64,000 bases of DNA from contig JAEMBT020000001.1 in NCBI GenBank assembly GCA_018873245.2, forward strand, positions 13,928,220 through 13,992,219. Reading direction: 5' to 3'. The DNA is from Archegozetes longisetosus. Taxonomy: Eukaryota; Arthropoda; Arachnida; Sarcoptiformes; Trhypochthoniidae. Position 1 is the stretch's first letter. Each line of letters begins with the position of its first letter. Under the pieces are notes generated by a model. It saw only the letters and a list, made by a program, of their open reading frames with translations. It did not search any database and was not told where the DNA came from. Positions 47,343 to 58,200 of this stretch are shown here, in pieces. The position numbers were made by a program, and so were the translations under genes.

Positions 47343-49689
47343 TATAACGAGATCCATTTCACGCTATCATCGTATTACTAATGCAAATCCTGAAATAACT
47401 CAGTTTATGATTTACAGTCCTCAACTGTAACTGAAGTTTAGTTTCACACTAAATTCACTGTATTCAAATACTTACATGAGCCTTTTAAAAGCTCGTTTTA
47501 CAGATATTTCAATTTTAAAACCTGTCATTAGAGAATAAATAGAAGTACTGAAAAATATTTTATATAATCCCAAAGAAAGATTTGATAATTTCAAACTCAT
47601 TATTAGATATTAATCATCATTAAGATTCAAAACTGATTATTATTGAAGTGTTTGTATGTTGAGTTATAATAAGTTTAGTATAGCATTACAGTAAATCTTT
47701 ATTATAGTGTATAACATACTTTGCTCTAGGAACATTCAAACATTATTTCATTTTGAATAACTAATTAAAAATATAGATATGATAACAATAAAATCAAAAT
47801 CGATTAACTATGTAAAATTTTGTATTAACAGTGAGTCAAATTTTTTCAAGTAACAGGCCAATTATCTATTTGAGTACTTTCAAAATCATATTTATATTGA
47901 TGCCTCTAAATGATCATTTGGACTTTCAACTTTATAGTGTGAAGAGTTTTTCTAAATCTTTTTTCGAATAACTTCATTAAGAACACCATACATGATTTAG
48001 TTGCTTTACCAGTAATTGAGGCTACGAACTGTGAAATAAAGATTTGATTCTCATAATTGTTCATTACACTAATTTTCATATCTAGTATGCAAGAAATAAC
48101 AAATAGCCTAATCATTTCTCACTTCAGAGAATATTTTTATGGCATTCTTAAAATGGTAATAATTGACTGATTGCTTTAAGCAATACCATAATTGTATAGC
48201 TCATTCATTAGAATTACAAGTATCAAAAATGATTTGAATTTCAAGAGTAATGAGTATTGAAAGAATCAAGATTTGTCAGTGAGACATCTTTATGTGACTG
48301 CAACCAGGGACGTCAACTCTCTGGCTTCGGAACAATGCGTCCAGTAACCAGCATACATATAAGGCTGTCGATTATGAATTTATCCTTTGGTCCCCCTTTC
48401 ATTTTAACCTTACAGGAAATATTCCTCAGAAGTTGTCATACGATCAAATTTTGGGACTTTTCTTCAGCTTTCACTCAATAGTTATGACATCCTTGAGCAC
48501 CTAATTTTAAGCATTAGTTTTGTGTAGAGATCTCAATAACTGGTTTATTCCTTTTAGGCTGGCTAAACGTTTATTTTACTGGATGGCAACTTTAGTTACA
48601 AAAAAATAAACTTATAGAAACTTATTTTCGAGAGTTGCGGACACGGTTTTTGAGGATAATTAAAAAGTCCGTTGTGAGCTATCCATTTTAGGTTTATCTG
48701 TTGTAATCGTTATTAAATGATCTAGTGAGATTTTCTAATTTAAATCATAAAACAATATTAACTCAGTATTTTGGTAACATTTTTAAACCAGTTTGAGTCA
48801 AAGTTTAAACAGCTTTATGACATATCTAATTATGAGCAGTATATAAGGTGTGCTTTTAAGTACGTATCTCACGATAATCATTTCTACCTTCATAGCATTC
48901 AAAAATAATTTTTCGCAACGATATTATGAAAAGCTATTAAACAAGCGATGGGACATCTCCAAAAATAATAATTGCTATAGTTTATAAAATCTAACTCTGT
49001 TATCATTGGAAGAGATTCACAGAGTGTGAGGAAAGTATGACGAAAATATGCTCATTTTGAAGTTTAGGGAAACCTTGAATATTGACGCAAATCTATAATT
49101 TCACACTATTTTACTTTTTTGAAAGCACTTATCGTGAGCTTAATAGAGGAATAGAGAATTGTCTGCAGTCCTAAAGAATGAATACAACTTAAATGAGAAT
49201 ATATTTATTACTTGTAACTTTTCAATTATAATTGTGATAATTATTCCAAACATATAATTTATGGGTTTGGGAATTCAATTTATTTTAGAGAACAAATAAA
49301 GTTAAAGCAAAAATGTAAAACTTTACACAAATCGTTGTGTTCTATTCATTAGTGGCATTCATGCGACGTTTTTCTTAATACTATTTACAAAATTGCATGA
49401 GTGAGATCTATAAATGTTTAGAAATGCAGTAATATTTGATTGCGAAATACGCAAAACCTAAATCGTTTAATTAGATTAAAATTAAGATATTTCAGATGAT
49501 TCAGGTTTCATATACCGCGTGATTTCACACTTCTTAGAAACCAAACTTTCCGTCTAAGCACAACCTTAAAACTAGTTGAGAATAAGAATATATCACTTTT
49601 AACTTCTCACCAATTTCAATATACTTGTACTATCAAATACAAAAGTTGCGTACATTATTGTTTGTTCATTAACAAAATGCAAATTTCAA

Positions 49690-50100
49690 CTTTAACTGAC
49701 ATGCTTCTGTTGACAAAAGTTTGTTTGTTTGGTATGAAACTTCGGTGGCATACAAATTCCGACACGAGTTTCTATACTTGTGTAAAATATATTCAAGTTT
49801 TTGGAGACTAATCCCCAGAGCGTGCCTCAAGAGGTTTTGAGGTACATCGAGAAATGGTTTACCAAATTGAAGTACTTCTTATTCCACTGGAAAAGGCATT
49901 TATATCAGAGATATACAATGCTTTTCAGTTGTAATCAAGAGTTCTTCTGTAACTCTTATGCTAAGATACTGTTCATATTGTCCATAATCAGATATAATTC
50001 CGTCGAGTGGTCCTAAATGAATTACGCTTACACAGCAAAACTATATTTTAACAAACTTCTTATAAAGTATACAATTACTAACATTTTGAATTGATCACAG
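49690..50100 (-). pseudogene. NRF exon 2 remnant (left arm)
   Basis: Read on the minus strand it corresponds to 14134-14550 of the NRF-like gene. The frame pieces ISDYGQYEQYLSIRVTEE and PEVLQFGKPFLDVPQ (as read in the twin copy at 57.4-57.8 kb) mirror DYGEYEQCLNIRVTEEEP and PEVLQFHEPILN of the gene. Stops and small indels break the frame and the conserved Cys of YEQC is Tyr. No other NRF exon is nearby. Confidence 0.7.
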
Positions 50101-50785
50101 TTGTAAAATGAGGCAAAATTTTACCACATTTAATATCCTTACTATTAGAAATGCTATTTGTCAGGTCATCCCCAGCTCTAAGCGGGACATAAGTTGCCAA
50201 GAAATCACTAAGAGTGTCAATAAGTTATAGAGACAAGTCTTTTGAGATCAGAATTTTTTATAACAAACTCTAAAACGACTTCAATCTAAAAAAGATAAAA
50301 ATCAAGACCTTCATCAAATTCAATTAAGTACTCACATCAGAATTAGCTTATTGATTTGTTGAAATATTCATCAGAATAAATCAAGTTCAATAAAACTGGT
50401 AATCTTTGAATATGTGAGGCATTGCTTCGAAATAGGACAAATCGCCTCCCGTTTGATCACAGCTCGTGCAATGGAAGGAACCATCGATACAGGAATCCAT
50501 CTGTCCAATCTAAGAGGTTCGCTACCTCAATTGTAGACTGGATTTGAACTCAATCTCAAATCATATATTCAAATATGCAATTGTCGCTTCATTTAAAGAA
50601 AGAAATTTTTAGGTTCAGATAAATGTTCAGATCATCAAATACTTTAAGATTTGAATAGTTTTCGCGTCAGATGATTATTGACTGGAGACAAACTCGATAT
50701 AAATAAACTAGGTATTTCATTATTTTAACACATATTCGAACATAAAACAAAAATATGCTTACTTTAAGTGAAACAATGACTGGCA

Positions 50786-50850
50786 TATACAGTAGGACCT
50801 CGTTATTTTGAACTCGCTTCTGCCAACAAATTTCGCTCATAATGCAATAT
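50786..50850. mobile_element. Possible pogo/Tigger-like terminus
   Basis: CAGTAGGACCTCGTTATTTT preceded by TA resembles the termini of pogo/Tigger-type elements. The same sequence is present inverted at 56635-56700 in the right arm, and it is absent from block E. Only one end is seen, so it is a truncated remnant at best. Confidence 0.35.
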
Positions 50851-52249
50851 TTGAATGATTAACACTAAGATTTCATTTAGATTGGGGTTCAGGTTTGATG
50901 TTGATCCACAAATTTCTGGAACCTAAACTGCTCAGCAGTATTAATAATAATCTTTGTGAACATTTGATGTGTTATATATCTCGAAATTATGTTATTGTCT
51001 TTCTATCTGTGAATTCATGGTTTTCTTCTGACTGTTACAAACTGTGAAAAATAAGTGATGCATTGAAAACACTCACTAAAACAGCTATAAATCTCAGTAA
51101 TGGTAGAAAAGACGATTTACATTATATGTGAATTTTTGTCTATGCCTCAAAGACGCTATAGGATCATAAGTCTATCGATAATTAAAAGTCACAAGTGGTA
51201 TATGAACAATAATGTCTCACAGCTTGTTTAACTGAAAATGATTTTTATCTTAAATGCGACCATTTTTCTAAAGTGATTTCTCAGAACTAGGCCTAAAATT
51301 AACAAATCTCCGACTAATTAGTGTATAGCCTGAAATGGCAGTGAAACAGAAATAATAAACTTCTTAACAAGTTAATGGACACAATTTCCTACGAAACAGC
51401 AATACATTCACGTATTTTCTCATAATTAAAGTGAAAACAAAGTGAAAAGACTGAAAAATTTCAGTCATCTCATGTACCGAATCCATACTTTAGGGCTGCT
51501 TATAATGCACAGTAATATCAGTAAATAATTAGTTCAGACCTTCATCCTCTAGATTAACAGCTCTTCGCCGACAATTCCATAATCACCTCATGTTACACTG
51601 ATGTTTACGTTAATTGATATCGATTGGGGTATCCGAATGTGATTCAACACGATTATTGTTGAAAATTGTCGTATACTCTCTTATAATTGACGTAAGATAA
51701 ACATGAATCACTCAAACACTCATTGATTACGATGTACGATATCAAAAATTGAATCACTTAACATCAGAGCTTTTCTTAGATGTAACAATTTTTCGATTAC
51801 TATCTCACTGTAGTTCAGGTTCGATTCAATACATCAAATGACTATTACGACCGCTCTATTATATGCTTACCATCATTAATACTATTGATCAATTAAGGCA
51901 ATTGTGTTCTTTTGTTCATATGTTTGACGATCAAATATATACAAAACACTTACGGAAAATCAAATATTCAAAGCATACGAGTCAAAATTATAGTAATTTT
52001 TATCAAATATGACATACTATGAAAAAGTGAATAATCTTTACTTCAAAATAGTTTCAAAATGTAATCAAATATCATAAACGAGATTAACGAATATAAAGTA
52101 TGTTTACAAGTAATTGAAGTACAAAATACAACATTTGTGATGAGTTAAACTATTTAAGTGCATAGAAAATGCTTTTGTTAATTGTCTGAAGATCATTGTT
52201 CACATATGTATAGCCAGAAATATCGAGCAGTTCCATATTTTCATCACAA

Positions 52250-52435
52250 TTAGTAGTCATAATTCGTGGACTCAATAATTGTGTTGTCATTCATGGAATA
52301 CTTAACAACATCACAATTAGTCCAATAGTTATCATTAATATTGTAGGTGAACATTGAATTGCCTCCAATCATATTGAAGTGATTTTGTTCAATAATGCCA
52401 ATATCAAAATCAATGAAGTCATTAATTTGTGACAA
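52250..52435 (-). pseudogene. Rel C-terminal fragment in the left palindrome arm
   Basis: 61 codons from MSQINDFIDFDIGIIEQ to ESTNYDY are the same as the end of Rel copy 3 apart from the first residues, where the arm ends. No Rel homology domain is attached. The identity with copy 3 is higher than with any other copy. Confidence 0.8.
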
Positions 52436-52478
52436 TTGTTCGTGTACTTCGGGAGAGTATGAATGTTATGTCAGTGGT

Positions 52479-53193
52479 CATTGTTTAGACCTACAAACAC
52501 AAAGTTATAATATAGGCTTAAAATGAAATTGATTATGGAATGAGATGTCGTCATATATGATTGATGTAAATGGAGGCTGGACTTTTAGGCGGTAGAACTG
52601 AATTTGCAAAAATAGAAAGCTATGAATTATATCAGGTACAAAAGCTAGAAATGTAATAGCTATTGGCATTGAAAAGTCGTCAGAGGTTCACAAAAGTGGT
52701 AATTAGTTCGAGTAGAGTGTACCATAAGCCATGTAATGACACCCAATAGATGTGTTTTTTACGAGTTTGTATATAATAGTTATTATAAGACCTAAGCCTA
52801 TATAACAAAGACGTATTCATTTCCCTGTTTTGAAATAATAGACATAATTGAGAGAAAGTGTCCAATATTTAGATCTGAAACGAAAGAGCTATTCTAAAAA
52901 ACGTCATGACTCCCTACATCACGGCCAGGCAAAAAGACTTTTGTCTAAAATTTCTTTTCTTTCTTATGATTTTGGAAAATAAAGAACTTTTAAATTACTT
53001 AAATCATTAGTAGCCTGGTAACCAACTTTTATTTTTACACTTTTATGATTAATCGCTTAATATGTAAGACAAAAGTTTGACCTAATTTGTAGATGTTTCA
53101 GTTTGATTTTCAATTCTTTATATTGTGTCAATTTTTTTCGATAATGTGAAAATCATTGAGTTGGTTTTTTTCACTTGCCGCAAATCTGTTACT
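52479..53193 (+). promoter_or_regulatory. Spacer of the palindrome: presumed promoter/5' region of Rel copy 3
   Basis: The region lies between the divergent tail fragment and the ATG of copy 3. Bases 52660-53020 are shared with the upstream region of copy 1. Bases 53021-53193 are unique and contain the part deleted in copy 1. I did not identify a convincing TATA box or Rel-binding site, so the regulatory role is inferred from position only. An in-frame ATG also occurs at 53125. Confidence 0.4.
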
Positions 53194-55229
53194 ATGGAAG
53201 ATTATATTGACTCAGATTCCGCTATCAGTTATTCACCTGAATTAACATCACCACCAACTGGTCCTTATGTGAGAATCATTGAACAGCCTGCAAAATGTGG
53301 AGTTAGGTTCAGATACGAGTGTGAGGGAAGAATCTCTGGTGCTATTCCTGGTTCTACGTCCACTTCTATTAACCCTACATATCCCACAATCAAGATTTTC
53401 AACTATGAAGGAAGAGCTAAAGTGATTGTGTCGTGTGTTACAAAAAGTAATTCCAAAATTGAATCGAAGCAACGGGATAAGTAACTTCAGATTGTCCAAA
53501 ACAAAACTTGACTCAGATAAAGCAGTTAAGGGCTTTTTGCAGTTTGATGTTTTAATCACAAGTAATATCAATTACTTATATACTGAAAATTTGATCCATC
53601 AATATGAACTTTTATTAATCTAATGTGGTATACAGATTAGTTAGATAGAAACTTTTTCTACAACATATGCTTATTAATGCTTTTAATGTCAATAGTATTC
53701 ACATTCGTTGATCCTTTTTATCGAATTTATCAGCAAATTCTTCTGGAGTTGTACCACAAAGGCTTAATTAACAAAAAATTTTTATAAATAAAACTCTGTG
53801 CTTTATTGAGAAGACCATTTTAAATACTACTTTTGCTTCTATTACAAACATTGTGATTAAAAAATTGACTTATTTTACTTGTTTTAAACTTTATTCATAA
53901 GTTGTATCTAATCGATGCGTAATACTAAAGTAAAATTGTACTCAAAATTTGAGTTTAGTTGTATTTTGGACATTCTGTACTTCTACAATAACAATATTCA
54001 CTTTTCGCATTGTTTCATCAAACTATAAAACTATTTTTCTTGTTAATTATTTATGTTGTATCCCGCTATACTAGACATGCCCTATCGTCCACACCCTCAC
54101 AATTTGGCTGGTAAAAAGTACTGTAAACATGGCATTTGTGTTATAATTATCAACGACATGATCTGCAGATTCAAAAATCTCGGAATACTGTGCGCTAAAC
54201 GAAAGGACATTCGAGAAAGGCTTAAACTTAGAAAATCACTACAAATCGATCCGTTCGGCACTGGTTTCGGGCATAAGTCCCAAGCCTTCAAGTTTATAAA
54301 CTTGTCTGTTGTTCGACTCTGTTTTCAGGTTTTTCTCGAAGATCCCAATTCTGGAGAATTCGCTATACCATTAGATCCGGTGGTTTCGGATCCGATTTAT
54401 GATAAGAAAGCGATGTCGGAGCTAACAATCTATAAACTATCGCAATATTCGGCACCAGTTTGTGGTGGAACAGAGATAATACTTCTGTGCGATCGGGTCA
54501 TTAAAGATGACATTCAGATCAGATTCTATGAGGAACGTAATGATCAGTTCTATTGGGAAGCATTTGCTGAATTCAAGTCAAGGTATGTTCAATAGATTAT
54601 AGATTTTAATTTGATGCTACACTTTTATTAAATTAAAACTTTTTTAAAACAGTGATATTCACAAACACTTTGCAATCAGTTTTCGTACACCAAAGTATTG
54701 CGACTCAAATATTGAACAACCAGTTACTGTAAATGTACAGCTTAAAAGACCATCAGATGATGAAACATCTGAGTCATCGATATTCTATATGTTACCCAAA
54801 GCCGAACTCAATCTTGAATGTCAAAGACTCGACGCTTTTCCTAGCCGTAACTTAAGATCAACTACTAATCAACAGAAGACTATCTCGAAAGCATTTGAAA
54901 ACACAATAAGTTCAGTACCTGTCACTCATACCACTTTTGAACAAGACTTTGTTCCGCGAACTACAATTTCAAACTCACAACCAGAGTATATTGTTTCTCA
55001 ACCACTAACACAACATTCATACTCTCACGAAGCACACGAACAATTGTCACAAACTAATGACTTCATTGATTTTGATATTGGCATTATTGAACAAAATCAC
55101 TTCAATATGATTGGAGGCAATTCAATGTTCACCTACAATATTAATGATAACTATTGGACTAATTGTGATGTTGTTAAGTATTCCATGAATGACAACACAA
55201 TTATTGAGTCCACAAATTATGACTACTAA
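53194..55229 (+). CDS. Rel/NF-kB family transcription factor (Dorsal/Dif-like) copy 3, intact, 445 aa
   Basis: Exons 53194-53446, 54075-54582 and 54653-55229 (253+508+577 nt = 446 codons with stop); donors GTAATT and GTATGT, acceptors ACTAG and AACAG. Residues about 27-250 form the DNA-binding half of the Rel homology domain: YVRIIEQPAKCGVRFRYECE with the Cys-containing recognition loop, NPTYPTIKIFNYEG, then MPYRPHPHNLAGKKYCKHGI, VVRLCFQVFLEDPN. The IPT dimerisation half has PVVSDPIYDKKAMSEL, SAPVCGGTEIILLCDRV, FAISFRTPKYCDSN and VQLKRPSDDETSES. A polar/acidic tail of about 150 residues follows; no ankyrin repeats. Such proteins are Toll/IMD-type immune and patterning activators held by IkB. 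Where a basic nuclear signal is usual, copy 1 has KRQR but copy 3 has ECQR. The tail ends early relative to copy 1 through a 2-bp deletion. The start at 53194 was chosen because MEDYIDSD begins the conserved block; 53125 is an alternative. Confidence 0.88.
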
Positions 55230-58200
55230 TTGTTATGAAAATATGGAACTGCTCGATATTTCTGGCAATACATATGTGAACAATGATCTTCAGACAATTA
55301 ACAAAAGCATTTTCTATGCACTTAAATAGTTTAACTCATCACAAATGTTGTATTTTGTACTTCAATTACTTGTAAACATACTTTATATTCGTTAATCTCG
55401 TTTATGATATTTGATTACATTTTGAAACTATTTTGAAGTAAAGATTATTCACTTTTTCATAGTATGTCATATTTGATAAATATTACTATAATTTTGACTC
55501 GTATGCTTTGAATATTTGATTTTCCGTAAGTGTTTTGTATATATTTGATCGTCAAACATATGAACAAAAGAACACAATTGCCTTAATTGATCAATAGTAT
55601 TAATGATAGTAAGCATATAATAGAGCGGTCGTAATAGTCATTTGATGTATTGAATCGAACCTGAACTACAGTGAGATAGTAATAGAAAAATTGTTACATC
55701 TAAGAAAAGCTCTGATGTTAAGTGATTCAATTTTTCATATCGTACATCGTAATCAATGAGTGTTTGAGTGATTCGTGTTTATCTTACGTCAATTATAAGA
55801 GAGTATACGACAATTTTCAACAATAATCGTGTTGAATCACATTCGGATACCCCAATCGATATCAATTAACGTAAACATCAGTGTAACATGAGGTGATTAT
55901 GGAATTGTCGGCGAAGAGCTGTTAATCTCGAGCATGAAGGTCTGAACTAATTATTTACTGATATTACTGTGCATTATAAGCAGCCCTAAAGTATGGATTC
56001 GGTACATGAGATGACTGAAATTTTTCAGTCTTTTCACTTTGTTTTCACTTTAATTATGAGAAAATACGTGAATGTATTGCTGTTTCGTAGGAAATTGTGT
56101 CCATTAACTTGTTAAGAAGTTTATTATTTCTGTTTCACTGCCATTTCAGGCTATACACTAATTAGTCGGAGATTTGTTAATTTTAGGCCTAGTTCTGAGA
56201 AATCACTTTAGAAAAATGGTCGCATTTAAGATAAAAATCATTTTCAGTTAAACAAGCTGTGAGACATTATTGTTCATATACCACTTATGACTTTTAATTA
56301 TCGACAGACTTATGATCCTATAGCGTCTTTGAGGCATAGATAAAAATTCACATATAATGTAAATCGTCTTTTCTACCATTACTGAGATTTATAGCTGTTT
56401 TAGTGAGTGTTTTCAATGCATCACTTATTTTTCACAGTTTGTAACAGTCAGAAGAAAACCATGAATTCACAGATAGTAAGACAATAACATAATTTCGAGA
56501 TATAAAAACACATCAAATGTTCACTAAGATTATTATTAATACTGCTGAGCAGTTTAGTTTTCAGAAATTTGTGGATCAACATCAAACCTGAACCCCAATC
56601 TAAATGAAATCTTAGTGTTAATCATTCAAATATTGCATTTTGAGCGAAATTTGTTGGCAGAAGCGGGTTCAAAATAACGAGGTTCTACTGTATATGCCAG
56701 TCATTGTTTCACTTAAAGTAAGCATATTTTTGTTTTATGTTCGAATATGTGTTAAAATAATGAAATACCTAGTTTATTTATATCGAGTTTGTCTCCAGTC
56801 AATAATCATCTGACGCGAAAGCTATTCAAATCTTAAAGTATTTGATGATCTGAACATTTATCTGAGTCTAAAAATTTCTTTCTTCAAATGAAGCGACAAT
56901 TGCATATTTGAATATATGATTTCAAATTGAGTTCAAATCCAGTATACAATTGAGGTAGCGAACCTCTTAGATTGGACAGATGGATTCCTAGATCGATGGT
57001 TCCTTCCATTACACGAGCTGTGATCAAACGGGAGGCGATTTCTCCTATTTCGAAGCAATGCCTTACATATTCAAAGATTACCAGTTTTACTGAACTTGAT
57101 TTATTCTGATGAATATTTCAACAAATCAATAAGCTAATTCTGATGTGAGTACTTAATTGAATTTGATGAAGGTCTTGATTTTTATCTTTTTTAGATTGAA
57201 GTCGTTTTAGAGTTTGTTATAAAAAAGTCTGATCTCAAAAGACTTGTCTCTATAACTTATGAGAAATTGACACTCTTAGTGATTTCTTGGCAACTTTTGT
57301 CCCGCTTAGAGCTGGGGATGACCTGACAAATAGCATTTCTAATAGTAAGGATATTAAATGTAAATTTTTGCCTCATTTTACAACTGTGATCAATTCAAAA
57401 TGTTAGTAATTTTAGACTTTATAAGAAGTTTGTTAAAATATAGTTTTGCTGTGTAAGCGTAATTCATTTAGAACCACTCGACGGAATTATATCTGATTAT
57501 GGACAATATGAACAGTATCTTAGCATAAGAGTTACAGAAGAACCCTTGATTACAACTGAAAAGCATTGTATATCTCTGATATAAATGCCTTTTCCAGTGG
57601 AACCAGAGGTACTTCAATTTGGTAAACCATTTCTCGATGTACCTCAAAACCTCTTGAGGCACACTTTGGTGATTAGTCTCCAAAAACTTGAATATATTTT
57701 ACACAAGTATAGAAACTCGTGTCGGAATTTGTATGCCACCGAAGTTTCATACCAAACAAACAAACTTTTGTCAACAGAAGCATGTCGTCTAAAGTTGAAA
57801 TTTGCATTTTGTTAATGAACAAACCCTAATGTACGCAACTTTTGTATTTGATAGTACAAGTATATTGAAATTGGTGAGAAGTTAAAAGTGATATATTCTT
57901 ATTCTCAACTAGTTTTAAGGTTGTGCTTAGACGGAAAGTTTGGTTTCTAAGAAGTGTGAAATCACGCGGTATATGAAACCTGAATCATCTGAAATATATT
58001 AATTTTAATCTAATTAAACGATTTAGGTTTTGCGTACTTCGCAATCAAATATTACTGCATTTCTAAACATTTATAGATCTCACTCATGCAATTTTGTAAA
58101 TAGTATTAAGAAAAACGTCGCATGAATGCCACTAATGAATAGAACACAACGATTTGTGTAAAGTTTTACATTTTTTTACCCAAAAGCTTTAACTTTATTT

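Larger units (their letters stand above)
47343..52478 (+). repeat. Left arm of an about 13-kb palindrome
   Basis: It is nearly the reverse complement of 55005-60302. Examples: the 71-codon frames at 49801-50016 (plus) and 57468-57683 (minus) differ at about five residues, and the last 61 codons of the Rel tail are the same in both arms. Coordinate sums of matching points are constant at about 107484, rising to about 107645 across one insertion, so the arms are collinear. Inner breakpoint about 52478. Confidence 0.9.

Noticed and set aside
49801-50016. 71-codon plus frame repeated at 57468-57683
   Set aside because: It is antisense to the NRF exon 2 remnant; its conservation follows from arm identity.
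53248-53571. 107-codon minus frame over Rel copy 3
   Set aside because: It is antisense to Rel exon 1.
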